A stretch of DNA of 34,795 nucleotides. Origin: Oscillibacter sp. MSJ-31 (lineage in GTDB: Bacteria; Bacillota; Clostridia; Oscillospirales; Oscillospiraceae). The DNA is taken from the NCBI RefSeq assembly GCF_018918025.1, contig NZ_JAHLPT010000023.1, positions 1-34,795 on the forward strand. The letters run 5' to 3'. Shown here piece after piece: positions 3,965 to 12,932 of this stretch (within the stretch, counting starts at the first letter, position 1; each line of letters opens with the position of its first letter). Under the pieces are notes generated by a model that did not search any database, was not told where the DNA came from, and saw nothing but the letters and a program-made list of their open reading frames with translations. The position numbers were made by a program, and so were the translations under genes.

Positions 3965-6916
3965 ATGGGCAACGATGAACTGCTCAACTATATCAGCATG
4001 TTCAGAGAAAAAGCCGAGCAAGGAAAACTGGTTATTTTTGTAGGTGCGGGAGTGTCTTGCAATGTAGACGGAATGCCCAGTTGGAATGCCTTGATTCAAA
4101 ATATGGCAAAGGCGATTGATTATTCGAGGTGTGATACTTGCAGACATAGATTAGAAAGCTGTGAAAACACCTGCTTATTGAAAGATGATTTTTCGACAGA
4201 TGAACTTCTAAAGGTACCGCAGCATGTGTTTAACAAGGATCAAGAATTATACTATCGTATATTAAACGAAAGCATTCCCGCTGTGACGGCAGATGCACCT
4301 TTGTCGTCAGCGATTTTTGATATCAATCCGGCACATATTATCACCACGAATTATGACCAGTTGCTTGAATCCTCGAAAAATATATTTTGTGAGCAATATC
4401 AGGTGATTGTTTACGATAAGGATTTGCTGAATGCGGACAAAGGAAAGTACATCATTAAAATGCACGGGGATCTTTCCGATGCTTCCAGCATTGTTCTAAA
4501 AGAGCAAGACTACTTAGACTATTCGCAAAAACACGTATTAATTGAACTCTTCATCAAATCGTTGCTGACGGACCATATTGTGTTGTTTTTGGGATATTCG
4601 TTAAATGATTATAACATCAAGCTTATTCTCAGTTGGCTAAACTATATGCGTTCACAAAACGGAGCATTTGATGTGGACAGAAGAGTTGGCTACCTGATTC
4701 TGGATCAGGAGATTGTTGATGATACTCAGCTTTCTTATTTTAGTAGCAATAATATCGAAGTAATCAATATTAACTCCATGCCGCTGATTCAGGAGATCCC
4801 AGCGGATCTATCCAATGAAATTGGAAAGCGTCTATATAGTTTTCTGCGTGTGATTGCCAATCCTGCATTAGAGGAGAATTTATCTACAATAGAAAATGCC
4901 GTAAAATTTATGTCTCGTTTCAGCTTTGTCAGCTATGAGCAAATTCTAAAGCTGCTTTATGTGAAAAGATATGAGGTTACAGACCGGAAATTACGTCTTT
5001 TTTCTGAAAACGATTATGCAAGATTAATAGCATTTATGGAGTCTGGGGACGAAGGTGCAACTGATTTAAGACAACTTTTTCTAAACGCTGGAATCGTATC
5101 CATACAGTGCATTCACGAGCATAAAGTCATGCGCTTTCGTATAGGAGAGCTGTCTGATAACGCTTTGCTGAAAAGTGAAATTTTTAATCTCTATATTCTG
5201 AATAAATATGATGAGATCAAAGCATTGCTCAACAGCGAGCATATAGATTTAGAAGCAAATGAAATGCTTTTTTACAAAAGCATTGTGGATGGTTTTAGTG
5301 AAATATTAAAATTCCACGAAGAAATAGACTGCTCTGGGTTCCCTATAGACCAGAAAGTTGCTTATCTGCATAATTCCGCTGTACTTGAGGCAATCCAGAC
5401 ATACTTTGGGGGCTTTGATTCTGCCAAAGTCAAACAATTTGTTCAAAATATCGCTGCAAGCAAGGAAAGAGAGGTGTTCTCTGGATATCTTGACATTTAT
5501 AGTGGTAATACTAAAAAGAGACTTTCGATGTACGAAGCCTTAGAAAAGCTAAAGAAAGATGTTGGGGACAGAAATACCATTCATTTTGGCGGAACATCGT
5601 GTGCAAGGCTTTATGAAATAAAACGGCTTGCTGTAACACAATACTTTTTTTACTATAACAACCACATTCTGTATCAAGGCTTTAGAGATTTAAAAGATTT
5701 TTTCAAACCATATATCGAAGCCATAATATGCGCAAATAGTGATGCGGCCCCAAAAACTACTCTTTTGGGAGATATGGAATTTGCAAACGAAAAGTATGCC
5801 GTAGAATACATTGATCTGGATATTATGGCAAAGTTTATTTCGACAAAAGATTTGAGTGCGCTTGTAAGGTCATATAATGTAAAACAATTGAATACGGGCG
5901 TACAGGAAGTTACATTCCTTGCAGAGTGCTTTAAGAATCTTTGTCATTCTATTGTGACTGCAAAGACTTATGGATTATTGCAATCGTCGTTTTCTGCGCT
6001 TTCCAATATAGTACTATTACTGAACTTGGTTGTCTTAGATGAGAATAGCAAAGAGATAATTGCAGCATCGGTAGAAGCGTTACTCAGTGATAAGATTATT
6101 GCTCCAATCTTCTTTTCTATAGGTTGGCCGGACTTTAGGCAAAGCTTGAGAGAGCTTTCAAAGCTTTGCAGCTTATTAGCATTTCCCCATAATTTTGAGT
6201 TTGTTCATCAAATAGTGGGCGGAGAAAAATTCTTTGAGTATGCGGTGAATGTGCATTTCAACAGTCTTCGTCATCTCATTGAGCAATTCATATCAAAGGA
6301 TGAGGCAACTACAGATAAGATTCAGGCTATCATTGATACTACAGAGGATTTCCATAAGAAAGTCATATTATTGAGGTTGTTTTATCAGCAGATTACCGGT
6401 GATACGGTTCAACAGAAGTATAAATACATTTTATCCGATAACTTTGCACAACTGCCAATAGAGGCAATCTACGACTTTATATTCTCTGGATGGTTGACCC
6501 CAGATCAGAATTCAATCAAGGAATTTCTAAATGGAGTAATAGAGCTTAGCAGAAAAGAAGTCACAGGTGTGCACTCATACCCCGATCCGGTTGAGAGTAG
6601 ATTGGAATGCGTCTATCTTCTCTATATAAACGATATGATATCTGATATAAGTGCTTTAAAAGAACTGTCTGAGGGAAGACCGCATTTGCAGTTCCTATTA
6701 GATTCGGAGAGTTTTGACTACTCTCAAGTAGACTTTTCCAATTATATGTGGGAAAACTTTGCTCGTCATGAAAAGTACATGAGTTGTTTTATTGCCCACA
6801 AAGATGCTATCATACCGATAATTCAAAACCGAATTAAATCGGAAGAGGCAAGTGAGACCGAAAAAAGAATCCTATACGGTTTTCTGCTTAGCGGCAATGA
6901 AATTTGGAAAATATAA
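3965..6916 (+). CDS. Large SIR2-domain protein, probable anti-phage defence NADase
   Basis: The N-terminal 220 residues form a SIR2-like NAD-binding domain: FVGAGVS (25-31), TTNYD (127-131, Asn129), KMHGD (165-169, His167) and LGYSLND (209-215). A Cys cluster C56-x2-C59-x6-C66-x3-C70 looks like a small metal-binding knuckle typical of this SIR2 subgroup. The remaining 760 residues are mainly helical with no motif I recognise. Size and layout resemble defence-associated sirtuins (DSR type, about 1,000 residues), where the Asn and His are needed to deplete NAD+ after phage sensing by the C-terminal part; that role is inferred. Starts at GTG 3953, GTG 3959 or ATG 3965 are possible; ATG 3965 lies eight bases after AGGTGA. 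The gene is markedly AT-rich against its GC-rich neighbours and lies alone between two insertion sequences. Confidence 0.8.
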   Translation: MGNDELLNYISMFREKAEQGKLVIFVGAGVSCNVDGMPSWNALIQNMAKAIDYSRCDTCRHRLESCENTCLLKDDFSTDELLKVPQHVFNKDQELYYRILNESIPAVTADAPLSSAIFDINPAHIITTNYDQLLESSKNIFCEQYQVIVYDKDLLNADKGKYIIKMHGDLSDASSIVLKEQDYLDYSQKHVLIELFIKSLLTDHIVLFLGYSLNDYNIKLILSWLNYMRSQNGAFDVDRRVGYLILDQEIVDDTQLSYFSSNNIEVININSMPLIQEIPADLSNEIGKRLYSFLRVIANPALEENLSTIENAVKFMSRFSFVSYEQILKLLYVKRYEVTDRKLRLFSENDYARLIAFMESGDEGATDLRQLFLNAGIVSIQCIHEHKVMRFRIGELSDNALLKSEIFNLYILNKYDEIKALLNSEHIDLEANEMLFYKSIVDGFSEILKFHEEIDCSGFPIDQKVAYLHNSAVLEAIQTYFGGFDSAKVKQFVQNIAASKEREVFSGYLDIYSGNTKKRLSMYEALEKLKKDVGDRNTIHFGGTSCARLYEIKRLAVTQYFFYYNNHILYQGFRDLKDFFKPYIEAIICANSDAAPKTTLLGDMEFANEKYAVEYIDLDIMAKFISTKDLSALVRSYNVKQLNTGVQEVTFLAECFKNLCHSIVTAKTYGLLQSSFSALSNIVLLLNLVVLDENSKEIIAASVEALLSDKIIAPIFFSIGWPDFRQSLRELSKLCSLLAFPHNFEFVHQIVGGEKFFEYAVNVHFNSLRHLIEQFISKDEATTDKIQAIIDTTEDFHKKVILLRLFYQQITGDTVQQKYKYILSDNFAQLPIEAIYDFIFSGWLTPDQNSIKEFLNGVIELSRKEVTGVHSYPDPVESRLECVYLLYINDMISDISALKELSEGRPHLQFLLDSESFDYSQVDFSNYMWENFARHEKYMSCFIAHKDAIIPIIQNRIKSEEASETEKRILYGFLLSGNEIWKI

Positions 6917-6987
6917 GCGTTTTATATGCCTATATGAAGAATATGCGGATGTAATGGTGTGATATCTATAGTGTTTCGCTATTACAC

Positions 6988-7027
6988 GTCGGAGCAAGCT
7001 TTATATCGCTTGCTCCGACTTTTTTTC
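6988..7027 (+). terminator. Intrinsic terminator after the SIR2 gene
   Basis: Perfect 12-bp stem GTCGGAGCAAGC / GCTTGCTCCGAC with an 8-base loop and eight T. It shows that the SIR2 gene is a single-gene unit. Confidence 0.9.
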
Positions 7028-7069
7028 AAAAAGTCAGAGCGCACTCATTCCGCTACTCCTCCTTTTGGT

Positions 7070-7097
7070 CCCGTCAAGATTTGGTGCCGTCAAGATT
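7070..7097 (+). repeat. Direct repeat CCGTCAAGATTT, two copies
   Basis: CCGTCAAGATTT occurs at about 7072 and again 15 bases later, just outside the presumed left end of the IS256-type element. It may be target DNA or an IS remnant. Confidence 0.5.
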
Positions 7098-7098
7098 T

Positions 7099-8379
7099 AT
7101 GCGCAAAATTGTTTGCAGGCTCCGGCTGAATGAAGTCAGCCGGCAATAGAGGCGTCGTCCAGAGCCGCCTCCAAGTGCTTCATGTTCATGTATCTCTTGC
7201 TGCCCCATTGAGTACCTGCCACGTGGCGCAGCCTCGCGCAGACCAGCATCAGGGCGGAGTTCCCGTCAGGGAACGTCCCCACCACGCGGGTTCTGCGGCG
7301 GATCTCACGGTTCAGCCGCTCGATCACGTTGTTGGTGCGGATACGCGTCCAATGCTCGCTGGGAAAGTCACAATAGGTCAGTGTCTCCTCAATGCCGTCC
7401 TCAATCTTCTTGGCAGCCTCCTTCAGTTTCATGGCGCGCAGCTCAGAAACCACAGCCTTTGCCTTCTCGCGGGACGCCTTCTTACTCTCCTGGGCGTGGA
7501 TCGCCTTGAGCATTTTTGCCACAATTTTGACCTTGGATTTGGGCACAACAGAGAAAACGTTGCGGTAGAAATGCACCGTGCAGCGCTGGTATTTGGCGTC
7601 CGGGAACACCTCGCCCACGGCCTCCAGCATCCCCATGCACTTGTCGCCGACGATGAGCTTCACGCCATCCAAGCCGCGTCCGCGGAGCCACTGGAAGAAG
7701 CTGACCCAGCTGGCCTTGTCCTCCTTCATGCCCTCGGCAGCGCCTAAAGCCTCACGAAACCCGTTCTCATTTACGGCGATCGCCACCAAAACAGCAACAT
7801 TTTCGTACTCTCCGCCCCAGTTGCGGCGCAGGTAGATGCCGTCCACATAGACATACGGATACCGTCCACCCTGCAACGGGCGGTTGCGCCAGTCCTCAAT
7901 GTGGACGTAGGCTTTCTTGTTCAGCTCGCTGATGGTGGCGGGCGAGACCTTGCTGCCCCACAGTATCTCCGTGATGTCCTCCACACGGCGCACGGAAACG
8001 CCTGCCAGGTACATCTCGATAATGATGGCAGTCTCGAAGGACACGCCCTTGAGTCGGGGTACATGGAGCGTGACGTCGCCGGAGGTCGTGGCGAGGCTGC
8101 GGTCGTAGTGACCGCTGCGGTAGCCCTGACGGGCCTCGCTGCGCTCGTAGCGCGCCGCCTGCGTCAGCGACTCCGCCTCCTTCTCCAGCAGCTCGTTCAG
8201 GGTTTCTTCTACACTTCCTCGAACTAATTCTTTGAGCTGCCCCTTGATAATTTCCTCATTCAGCTGTACAATTTTCTCGGACATAGTTTGCTGTCTCCTT
8301 TCAGAATGGTGTGTCGTGACTTCATTCTACCAGAGCCTGCAAGCTATGTCTTCTTTTATGCGGTTTTCAATTTGCGCAA
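7099..8379 (-). mobile_element. IS256-family insertion sequence
   Basis: One Transposase_mut gene. The ends share inverted similarity: GCGCAAAATTG and TTGCAGGCTCCGG-TGAATGAAGTCA at the left match GCGCAAATTG and TTGCAGGCTCTGG-AGAATGAAGTCA read inward from the right. The left end seems about 20 bp shorter between these blocks. Exact borders and the target duplication are not resolved. Confidence 0.65.
7136..8284 (-). CDS. IS256-family (mutator-type) transposase
   Basis: A 382-residue DDE transposase. Catalytic residues appear as Asp148 in YVDGIYL, Asp214 in VGDKCMG and Glu322 in TNNVIERLNREIRRR, with the C/D-x2-H motif region CTVHFYRNV near 235-243. The start ATG follows GGAG at about ten bases. 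Around residues 80-92 the sequence runs SFETAI directly into IIEMYLAGVS. Related proteins carry about 13-14 further residues there (an ERYKRRE-like segment), so a short in-frame deletion is likely and the protein may be impaired. Confidence 0.93.
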   Translation of the reverse strand: MSEKIVQLNEEIIKGQLKELVRGSVEETLNELLEKEAESLTQAARYERSEARQGYRSGHYDRSLATTSGDVTLHVPRLKGVSFETAIIIEMYLAGVSVRRVEDITEILWGSKVSPATISELNKKAYVHIEDWRNRPLQGGRYPYVYVDGIYLRRNWGGEYENVAVLVAIAVNENGFREALGAAEGMKEDKASWVSFFQWLRGRGLDGVKLIVGDKCMGMLEAVGEVFPDAKYQRCTVHFYRNVFSVVPKSKVKIVAKMLKAIHAQESKKASREKAKAVVSELRAMKLKEAAKKIEDGIEETLTYCDFPSEHWTRIRTNNVIERLNREIRRRTRVVGTFPDGNSALMLVCARLRHVAGTQWGSKRYMNMKHLEAALDDASIAG

Positions 8380-8403
8380 CTTATTGTACATTATCAAATA
8401 CTC

Positions 8404-8448
8404 GGGCGAAGTGAATTCGCCCTCCGTCAAGGTTTTGCTACGCAAAAC
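8404..8448. repeat. Two consecutive small hairpins
   Basis: GGGCGAA-GTGAA-TTCGCCC (8404-8422) and GTTTTGC-TAC-GCAAAAC (8432-8448) lie between the IS256 end and the operon terminator. They may be a REP-like remnant or old terminator pieces; no gene is seen in 8380-8518. Confidence 0.5.
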
Positions 8449-8487
8449 GCTTGCGGCGGCGCACTCGCGCCGGCAGACGAAACGCGC

Positions 8488-8513
8488 GAAGCGGCTTGCA
8501 TTGCAAGCCGCTT
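8488..8513. terminator. Hairpin after the DUF3810 gene
   Basis: A 13-bp perfect inverted repeat GAAGCGGCTTGCA / TGCAAGCCGCTTC starts five bases past the stop codon of the leftward operon. The T tract on the minus strand is poor, so termination efficiency is uncertain. Confidence 0.6.
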
Positions 8514-8518
8514 CTGTT

Positions 8519-9598
8519 TCACTTGAAATACGCTACCAGCAGGTCGACGCAGGCACCGTAGCTCTTGACGCCGATGGTGCCGTAGCTTTTGAGAAAGCCG
8601 TCGTAGACGGCATTGGAGACTGTGTTCACCGGCCCCTCGAACTGTGCCCAGTAGGCGCCGGAAGCGCGCAGGTCGGCGCCCACGCGCTCGTCGAGCGTTT
8701 CGCGCACGGCGCGCCAGCGCTCCGCGTCGGCGGAATAGAGCGCGTTGGCAAGATAAATGTAGCCCGACAGTGCGCCCGCGTAGCGGTAGGCGGCGTCGCC
8801 GCAGCGCAGGCAGGCGAGCACGGCGAGGAAATTGCACTCCTGCTCGCCCGCGATGCCGCGGCGATGGGAAAGCTCGTGCGCGACGGTGGTGGGCAGCGTG
8901 GCGGCGGGGAAGTCGATGTTTACGTTGCACTCGCCCGTGAATGGAAAGTAGAAGCCGGTGAAGCCCATCGCGCTCATCACGCGGGAAAAGCGCATGGCCT
9001 TGGGCGGCACGTCGGTCATTTCGAGGAACGGAAATTCCTCATACAGATTTTCGTAGATTTTCGGCGCGTAGGCGAGGATCTCCGCGCGGTCGCCGGCAAA
9101 GGCGCCGTCGGCGGCGCGGGGGACGTCTCCGGCGTATTCGTTCACCAGTGCGGCGAATTGCCGCGTCACGCGCTCGAGGTCGTCGACGGCGACCGGTTCG
9201 GCGGCGAGGCCGCTTTTGTCGGTGAAGCCGTCAGCGTAGTAATTCGCACCCCAGAGCAGGCAAAAGAGCACATAGACGGTCAAAACCGCGTTCCCAAGCC
9301 CAAGCACGAGCGCGTAGACTGTGCCGCTTCTGTGCCGGCTTCGCACTACGGCGCGCACGCCCAGCACGAGGAAGGCGAGAAAGCCCATCGCCGCGAGGAC
9401 GTACAGCCCCTCCGCGACGGAGAAGGGGACGCACTCGCACAGCCTGCCGAGCATGCGGCGTAGCGGGTTTGTGAAGCCCTCCGTCAGGGCGTTCATGGCG
9501 GCGCGGCTGCGCCGCGCGAGCAAAAAGGCCGCAAGGAACGCAAGGTCCGCGAGCAGCCAGAGATGCAGTTTTTTATGGCGAAGAAGCAGCACTTTCAT
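8519..9598 (-). CDS. DUF3810 membrane protein with HExxH motif
   Basis: A 359-residue protein of the DUF3810 family. Three membrane segments are visible (about residues 10-28, 62-84 and 93-118), then a long extracytoplasmic or cytoplasmic domain carrying HELSH (241-245) followed by GEQE (251-254), an arrangement like a gluzincin metalloprotease with the third ligand Glu downstream. The substrate is unknown. It is the last gene of the leftward operon, four bases after the second ATPase gene; the ribosome binding site is weak, so translational coupling is likely. Its link to a peptide-type importer suggests peptide or cell-wall processing, but that is inference. Confidence 0.85.
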   Translation of the reverse strand: MKVLLLRHKKLHLWLLADLAFLAAFLLARRSRAAMNALTEGFTNPLRRMLGRLCECVPFSVAEGLYVLAAMGFLAFLVLGVRAVVRSRHRSGTVYALVLGLGNAVLTVYVLFCLLWGANYYADGFTDKSGLAAEPVAVDDLERVTRQFAALVNEYAGDVPRAADGAFAGDRAEILAYAPKIYENLYEEFPFLEMTDVPPKAMRFSRVMSAMGFTGFYFPFTGECNVNIDFPAATLPTTVAHELSHRRGIAGEQECNFLAVLACLRCGDAAYRYAGALSGYIYLANALYSADAERWRAVRETLDERVGADLRASGAYWAQFEGPVNTVSNAVYDGFLKSYGTIGVKSYGACVDLLVAYFK

Positions 9599-9602
9599 CT
9601 TT

Positions 9603-10334
9603 TCAGTCGGCGGCAGAGAGCAGCTCGCGCGTGTAGGCGTGCTGCGGGTGGTCGAAAAGCTCCTGCACCGTGTTTTCCTCCACGATGCGCCCGCCCTTCA
9701 TCACCATCACGCGGTCGCAGAGCTGATAGACCACATTGAGATCGTGCGAGATGAAGAGGAACGAGATGCCCAGCTCGTCGCGCACCGTGCGCATCAGCTC
9801 TAAAATCTGGCGCTGAATGGTCACGTCGAGCGCGCTGACCGGCTCGTCGGCGATGATGAGCCGCGGCTTTTGAATGAGCGCCACTCCGATGGAGACGCGC
9901 TGGCGCTGCCCGCCGGAAAGCTCGTTCGGCCTGCGCGTCAGGCATTCGGCGGGCAGACCGACCTTTTCGGCAATCTCCGCGACGCGGCGGCGCCGCTCGG
10001 CGGCGTCGTACTTGCCGTAGATGCGCAGCGGCTCCTCTAAGCTCCAGCCGACGGTGTAGGCGGGGTTGAGCGAGGAGTAGGGGTCCTGAAAGATCATCTG
10101 CGGGCGCTTGGTGTAGTGAATGATTTCGCCCGTGTGGGTCTTGACCAGACCGAGGATATTTTTCACCAGCGTGGTTTTGCCGGTGCCGCTCTCGCCGACC
10201 AGCCCCAAAATTTCACCGCGGCGGAGCGTGAAGCTCACGTCGTGCAGCACGGTATGGTCGTGCCGCCGCCCATGCTCATCGGTGTCGCGGTACCAGCTTG
10301 TAAGGCTTTTGACTTCTAAAACAAGGTCGTCCAT
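9603..10334 (-). CDS. ABC transporter ATPase, peptide/nickel type (second subunit)
   Basis: A 243-residue nucleotide-binding protein that powers the importer. Walker [10 protein letters not shown]-loop [10 protein letters not shown], signature LSGGQRQRV, Walker [13 protein letters not shown] and switch His in ISHDL are all present. It ends at [12 protein letters not shown], without the long C-terminal oligopeptide extension of OppF, so its length is closer to NikE. The start is ATG at 10334 after AGAGG, five bases past the stop of the preceding ATPase; longer upstream reading into that gene is not supported. Confidence 0.93.
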   Translation of the reverse strand: MDDLVLEVKSLTSWYRDTDEHGRRHDHTVLHDVSFTLRRGEILGLVGESGTGKTTLVKNILGLVKTHTGEIIHYTKRPQMIFQDPYSSLNPAYTVGWSLEEPLRIYGKYDAAERRRRVAEIAEKVGLPAECLTRRPNELSGGQRQRVSIGVALIQKPRLIIADEPVSALDVTIQRQILELMRTVRDELGISFLFISHDLNVVYQLCDRVMVMKGGRIVEENTVQELFDHPQHAYTRELLSAAD

Positions 10335-10338
10335 GGCG

Positions 10339-11121
10339 TTAACCTCTGCGCACGCGGCGCGGGATGGCGTTGATGAGCTCGGCGGTGTAGGGGTGCTGCG
10401 GCGCGGTGAAAAGCTGCTCGGGCGTGCCCTCCTCAACGATGTGACCGCGCTGCATCACGGCAACGCGCGAGCAGATGCGACGCACGACCTGCAAATTGTG
10501 CGAGATGAGCAGCATCGAGATGCCGCGCTCCCGATTCAAACGGCGCAAAAGCGCGAGGATCTGCGCCTGCACGGTCACGTCGAGCGCGGTGGTCGGCTCA
10601 TCGAGCAGCAGCAGATGCGGATCGGTGACGATGGCCGCGGCGATCATCACGCGCTGGAGCTGACCGCCGGAGCACTCGTGCGGGTACTTGCGGTAAATTT
10701 CCTCCGGCGCGGGGAGGTCCACATCGCGCAGCGCCTCGAGCGCACGCGCGCGGCGCTGCTCCTTCGTCAGCTGCGTGTGAACAGCCAGCGCCTCCTCGAC
10801 CTGCGGGCCGATGCGCATGAGCGGGTCCATCGCGGTCATCGGCTCCTGAAAGACCACGCCGAGCTCGCGGCCCTGGATGGCGCGCAGCTCCGCGCGGGGC
10901 AGGCGCAGAATATCGCGCCCGTCGAAGCGCACCTCGCCGGAGAGCGTGACCTTTTTGCGCTCGATGAGGCCCGAGAGCGTCATGGCGGTCACGGTCTTGC
11001 CGCTTCCGCTCTCGCCCACGAGCCCGACGACCTCGCCGTCGCGGATGGTCAGGTCAATGCCCGCCACGGCCTCGCGCGAGGCACCGTGAAAGCGGACGTG
11101 CAGATCATGGATCTCGACCAT
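10339..11121 (-). CDS. ABC transporter ATPase, peptide/nickel type (first subunit)
   Basis: A 260-residue ATPase pairing with the product of the next gene. Walker [10 protein letters not shown]-loop [10 protein letters not shown], signature SGGQLQRV, Walker [13 protein letters not shown] and LISHN are visible. It ends shortly after [12 protein letters not shown], lacking the Cys-containing C-terminal region of long OppD/DppD proteins, so it is NikD-sized. The start follows AAAGGAG at about ten bases. It lies 24 bp after the permease gene. Confidence 0.93.
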   Translation of the reverse strand: MVEIHDLHVRFHGASREAVAGIDLTIRDGEVVGLVGESGSGKTVTAMTLSGLIERKKVTLSGEVRFDGRDILRLPRAELRAIQGRELGVVFQEPMTAMDPLMRIGPQVEEALAVHTQLTKEQRRARALEALRDVDLPAPEEIYRKYPHECSGGQLQRVMIAAAIVTDPHLLLLDEPTTALDVTVQAQILALLRRLNRERGISMLLISHNLQVVRRICSRVAVMQRGHIVEEGTPEQLFTAPQHPYTAELINAIPRRVRRG

Positions 11122-11145
11122 GGGGGCAGCTCCTTTCCGGAAAAA

Positions 11146-11937
11146 TCAGTTCTCGCCGCGCTGCAGGCCCTCGCCGATCAGGCTCACGCCGAGGATCAGC
11201 AGCACAATGACCGCGCCCGTGCCGAGCGCGTACCACGGCGCGGAGTCGAGCATACTCTGCGACTCCGAGAGCATATAGCCGAGGCTCGCCTCGTCGGGCG
11301 AAACGCCGATGGAGAGGTAGCTCATCGCCGCCTCGGCGAGCACAGCGTTGTTAAAGCCGATGGTGATGGCGGAGACGAGTGTGTGCCAGATGTTCGGCAG
11401 AATGTGAACAAAGAGGATGCGCGCGGTGGATGCGCCCATCAGCTCCGCCGAATGGACGTAGTTCTGCGTGCGCGCGCGGGCGAACTCGCTGCGCACGATA
11501 CGCGCGTAGCTTGGGATAAAGACGATGCCGAGCGCAAGCGTCATGTGCTCCCGCCCGCCGCCGAGCAGGCTCACGAGCACGAGCAGAATGAGAATGCTCG
11601 GAAACGACGCGAGCGCGTCGTTCAGACGCATGAGCAGCTCGTCCACCCAGCCGCCGTACCAGCCGGTCAGCGCGCCGATGAGCGTGCCGACCACGGTGCC
11701 GATGGCGACGGTGCCGAGCGCGATGAGCAGCGTGTCACCGGCGCCGACCATAACGCGGCTCAAGATGTCGCGGCCGAACTTGTCCGTGCCCATCGGGTGC
11801 GCGGCGGACGGCGGCAGCAGGCGCGAAAAGTCCATGGCGTTGGGGGAGTAGGGCGTCCAGAAAAGGCCGAGGACAATGAAGCCGACGACCAGCGCCGTGA
11901 GCACGAGACCCACGCGCAGGAAGGTGTTTTTTCTCAT
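11146..11937 (-). CDS. ABC transporter permease (OppC/DppC/NikC type)
   Basis: A 263-residue inner-membrane permease with about six membrane segments. An N-terminal helix (VGLVLTALVVGFIVLGLFW) is followed by the HPMGTDKFGRDILSR motif characteristic of the DppC/OppC family and the EAA loop AELMGASTARILFVHILPN that contacts the ATPases. The start ATG overlaps the stop of the partner permease (ATGA type) and follows GGGAGG. Confidence 0.94.
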   Translation of the reverse strand: MRKNTFLRVGLVLTALVVGFIVLGLFWTPYSPNAMDFSRLLPPSAAHPMGTDKFGRDILSRVMVGAGDTLLIALGTVAIGTVVGTLIGALTGWYGGWVDELLMRLNDALASFPSILILLVLVSLLGGGREHMTLALGIVFIPSYARIVRSEFARARTQNYVHSAELMGASTARILFVHILPNIWHTLVSAITIGFNNAVLAEAAMSYLSIGVSPDEASLGYMLSESQSMLDSAPWYALGTGAVIVLLILGVSLIGEGLQRGEN

Positions 11938-12884
11938 GCCGCACCTCCCACTCCGGAGCCGAGCCGCGGGTCGATGCGCCGCGCGAGCAGATCGGCGGCG
12001 AGGTTGCAGAGAATGACCGCGAAGGCCAGCAGCACGACAATGGCGCGCGCGACCGGCTCGTCGCGCCCCTCAATGGAGGTCAGCAGCAGCCGCCCGAGAC
12101 CGGGGACGGCGAACACCTGCTCGATGACGACGCTGCCCGCGAGCAGATCGGCGACCGTCATGGCGAGGAAGGTCAGGACCGGCACGAGCGTGTTTTTCAG
12201 CACATGGCGGTAGAGGATGCCGCTGCGCGAGCGTCCGCGGCTCATGGAGGTGCGGACGTAGTCGCGCTGCGCCTCGTCTAAGATCGACGTGCGTAGGAGC
12301 TTGACCGTCATGGCGATGCGCGGCAGCGCGACCGCGAGCGCGGGGAAGAAGAGATAACCGATATAATGCCCCACGCCGCCCGCCGGGAACGCGCCCGCGA
12401 TGAACAGATGCAGCACAAGGCCGAAGAGATAGGTAAAGAGGATGCCGGTGAAAAACGGCGGCACCGCCATCACGACCTGATTGATCACGGTCAGCGCGCG
12501 GTCGAGCCGGCCGCCGGCGTATTTGGCCGACAGCACGCCGAGCGGAATGGAGACCGCCACGATGAGCGCGAACGCGAGCGCCGTGAGCGTCAGCGTGGGA
12601 CCCAGCCGCTGCGCGATGAGCGAGCTCACGCTCTGTCCGTAGCGGTACGAGGTGCCGAGGTCGCCGCGCAGCGCGTCCCACAGCCAGCGGCCGTAGCGCA
12701 CGAGAAGCGGGTCGTTCAGCCCCAGCTCGATGCGCAGGGCCTCAAGCCGCTCGGGAGTCGCCTCCGTACCGAGCAGGCGCGTCGCCGCGTCGCCGGAGAG
12801 GAGGGAGAAGGCAACGAAGGTCAAAAACGAGACGATCACCATCGTCAGCAGCATCGTTGCGATTTTTTTCGCTGTATAACGCAT
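11934..12884 (-). CDS. ABC transporter permease (OppB/DppB/NikB type)
   Basis: A 316-residue inner-membrane permease. It has an N-terminal membrane helix, the family segment LGLNDPLLVRYGRWLWDALRG and DLGTSYRYGQSV, then about five further membrane helices and the EAA loop YVRTSMSRGRSRSGILYRHV. It forms the heterodimeric channel with the next gene's product. The ribosome binding site is GCGAGGCG. A short GGGC-AGAC-GCCC hairpin lies in the 48-bp gap after the binding-protein gene and might lower expression of the downstream genes. Confidence 0.94.
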   Translation of the reverse strand: MRYTAKKIATMLLTMVIVSFLTFVAFSLLSGDAATRLLGTEATPERLEALRIELGLNDPLLVRYGRWLWDALRGDLGTSYRYGQSVSSLIAQRLGPTLTLTALAFALIVAVSIPLGVLSAKYAGGRLDRALTVINQVVMAVPPFFTGILFTYLFGLVLHLFIAGAFPAGGVGHYIGYLFFPALAVALPRIAMTVKLLRTSILDEAQRDYVRTSMSRGRSRSGILYRHVLKNTLVPVLTFLAMTVADLLAGSVVIEQVFAVPGLGRLLLTSIEGRDEPVARAIVVLLAFAVILCNLAADLLARRIDPRLGSGVGGAA

Positions 12885-12932
12885 GGTGTTCGCCTCGCTT
12901 TGTCGGTCAGGGCGTCTGCCCTCGGATTTTCG

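Noticed and set aside
10120-12213. 697-codon plus-strand frame
   Set aside because: Antisense to three well-supported ABC transporter genes; Arg/His/Ala-rich composition typical of a GC-rich shadow frame.
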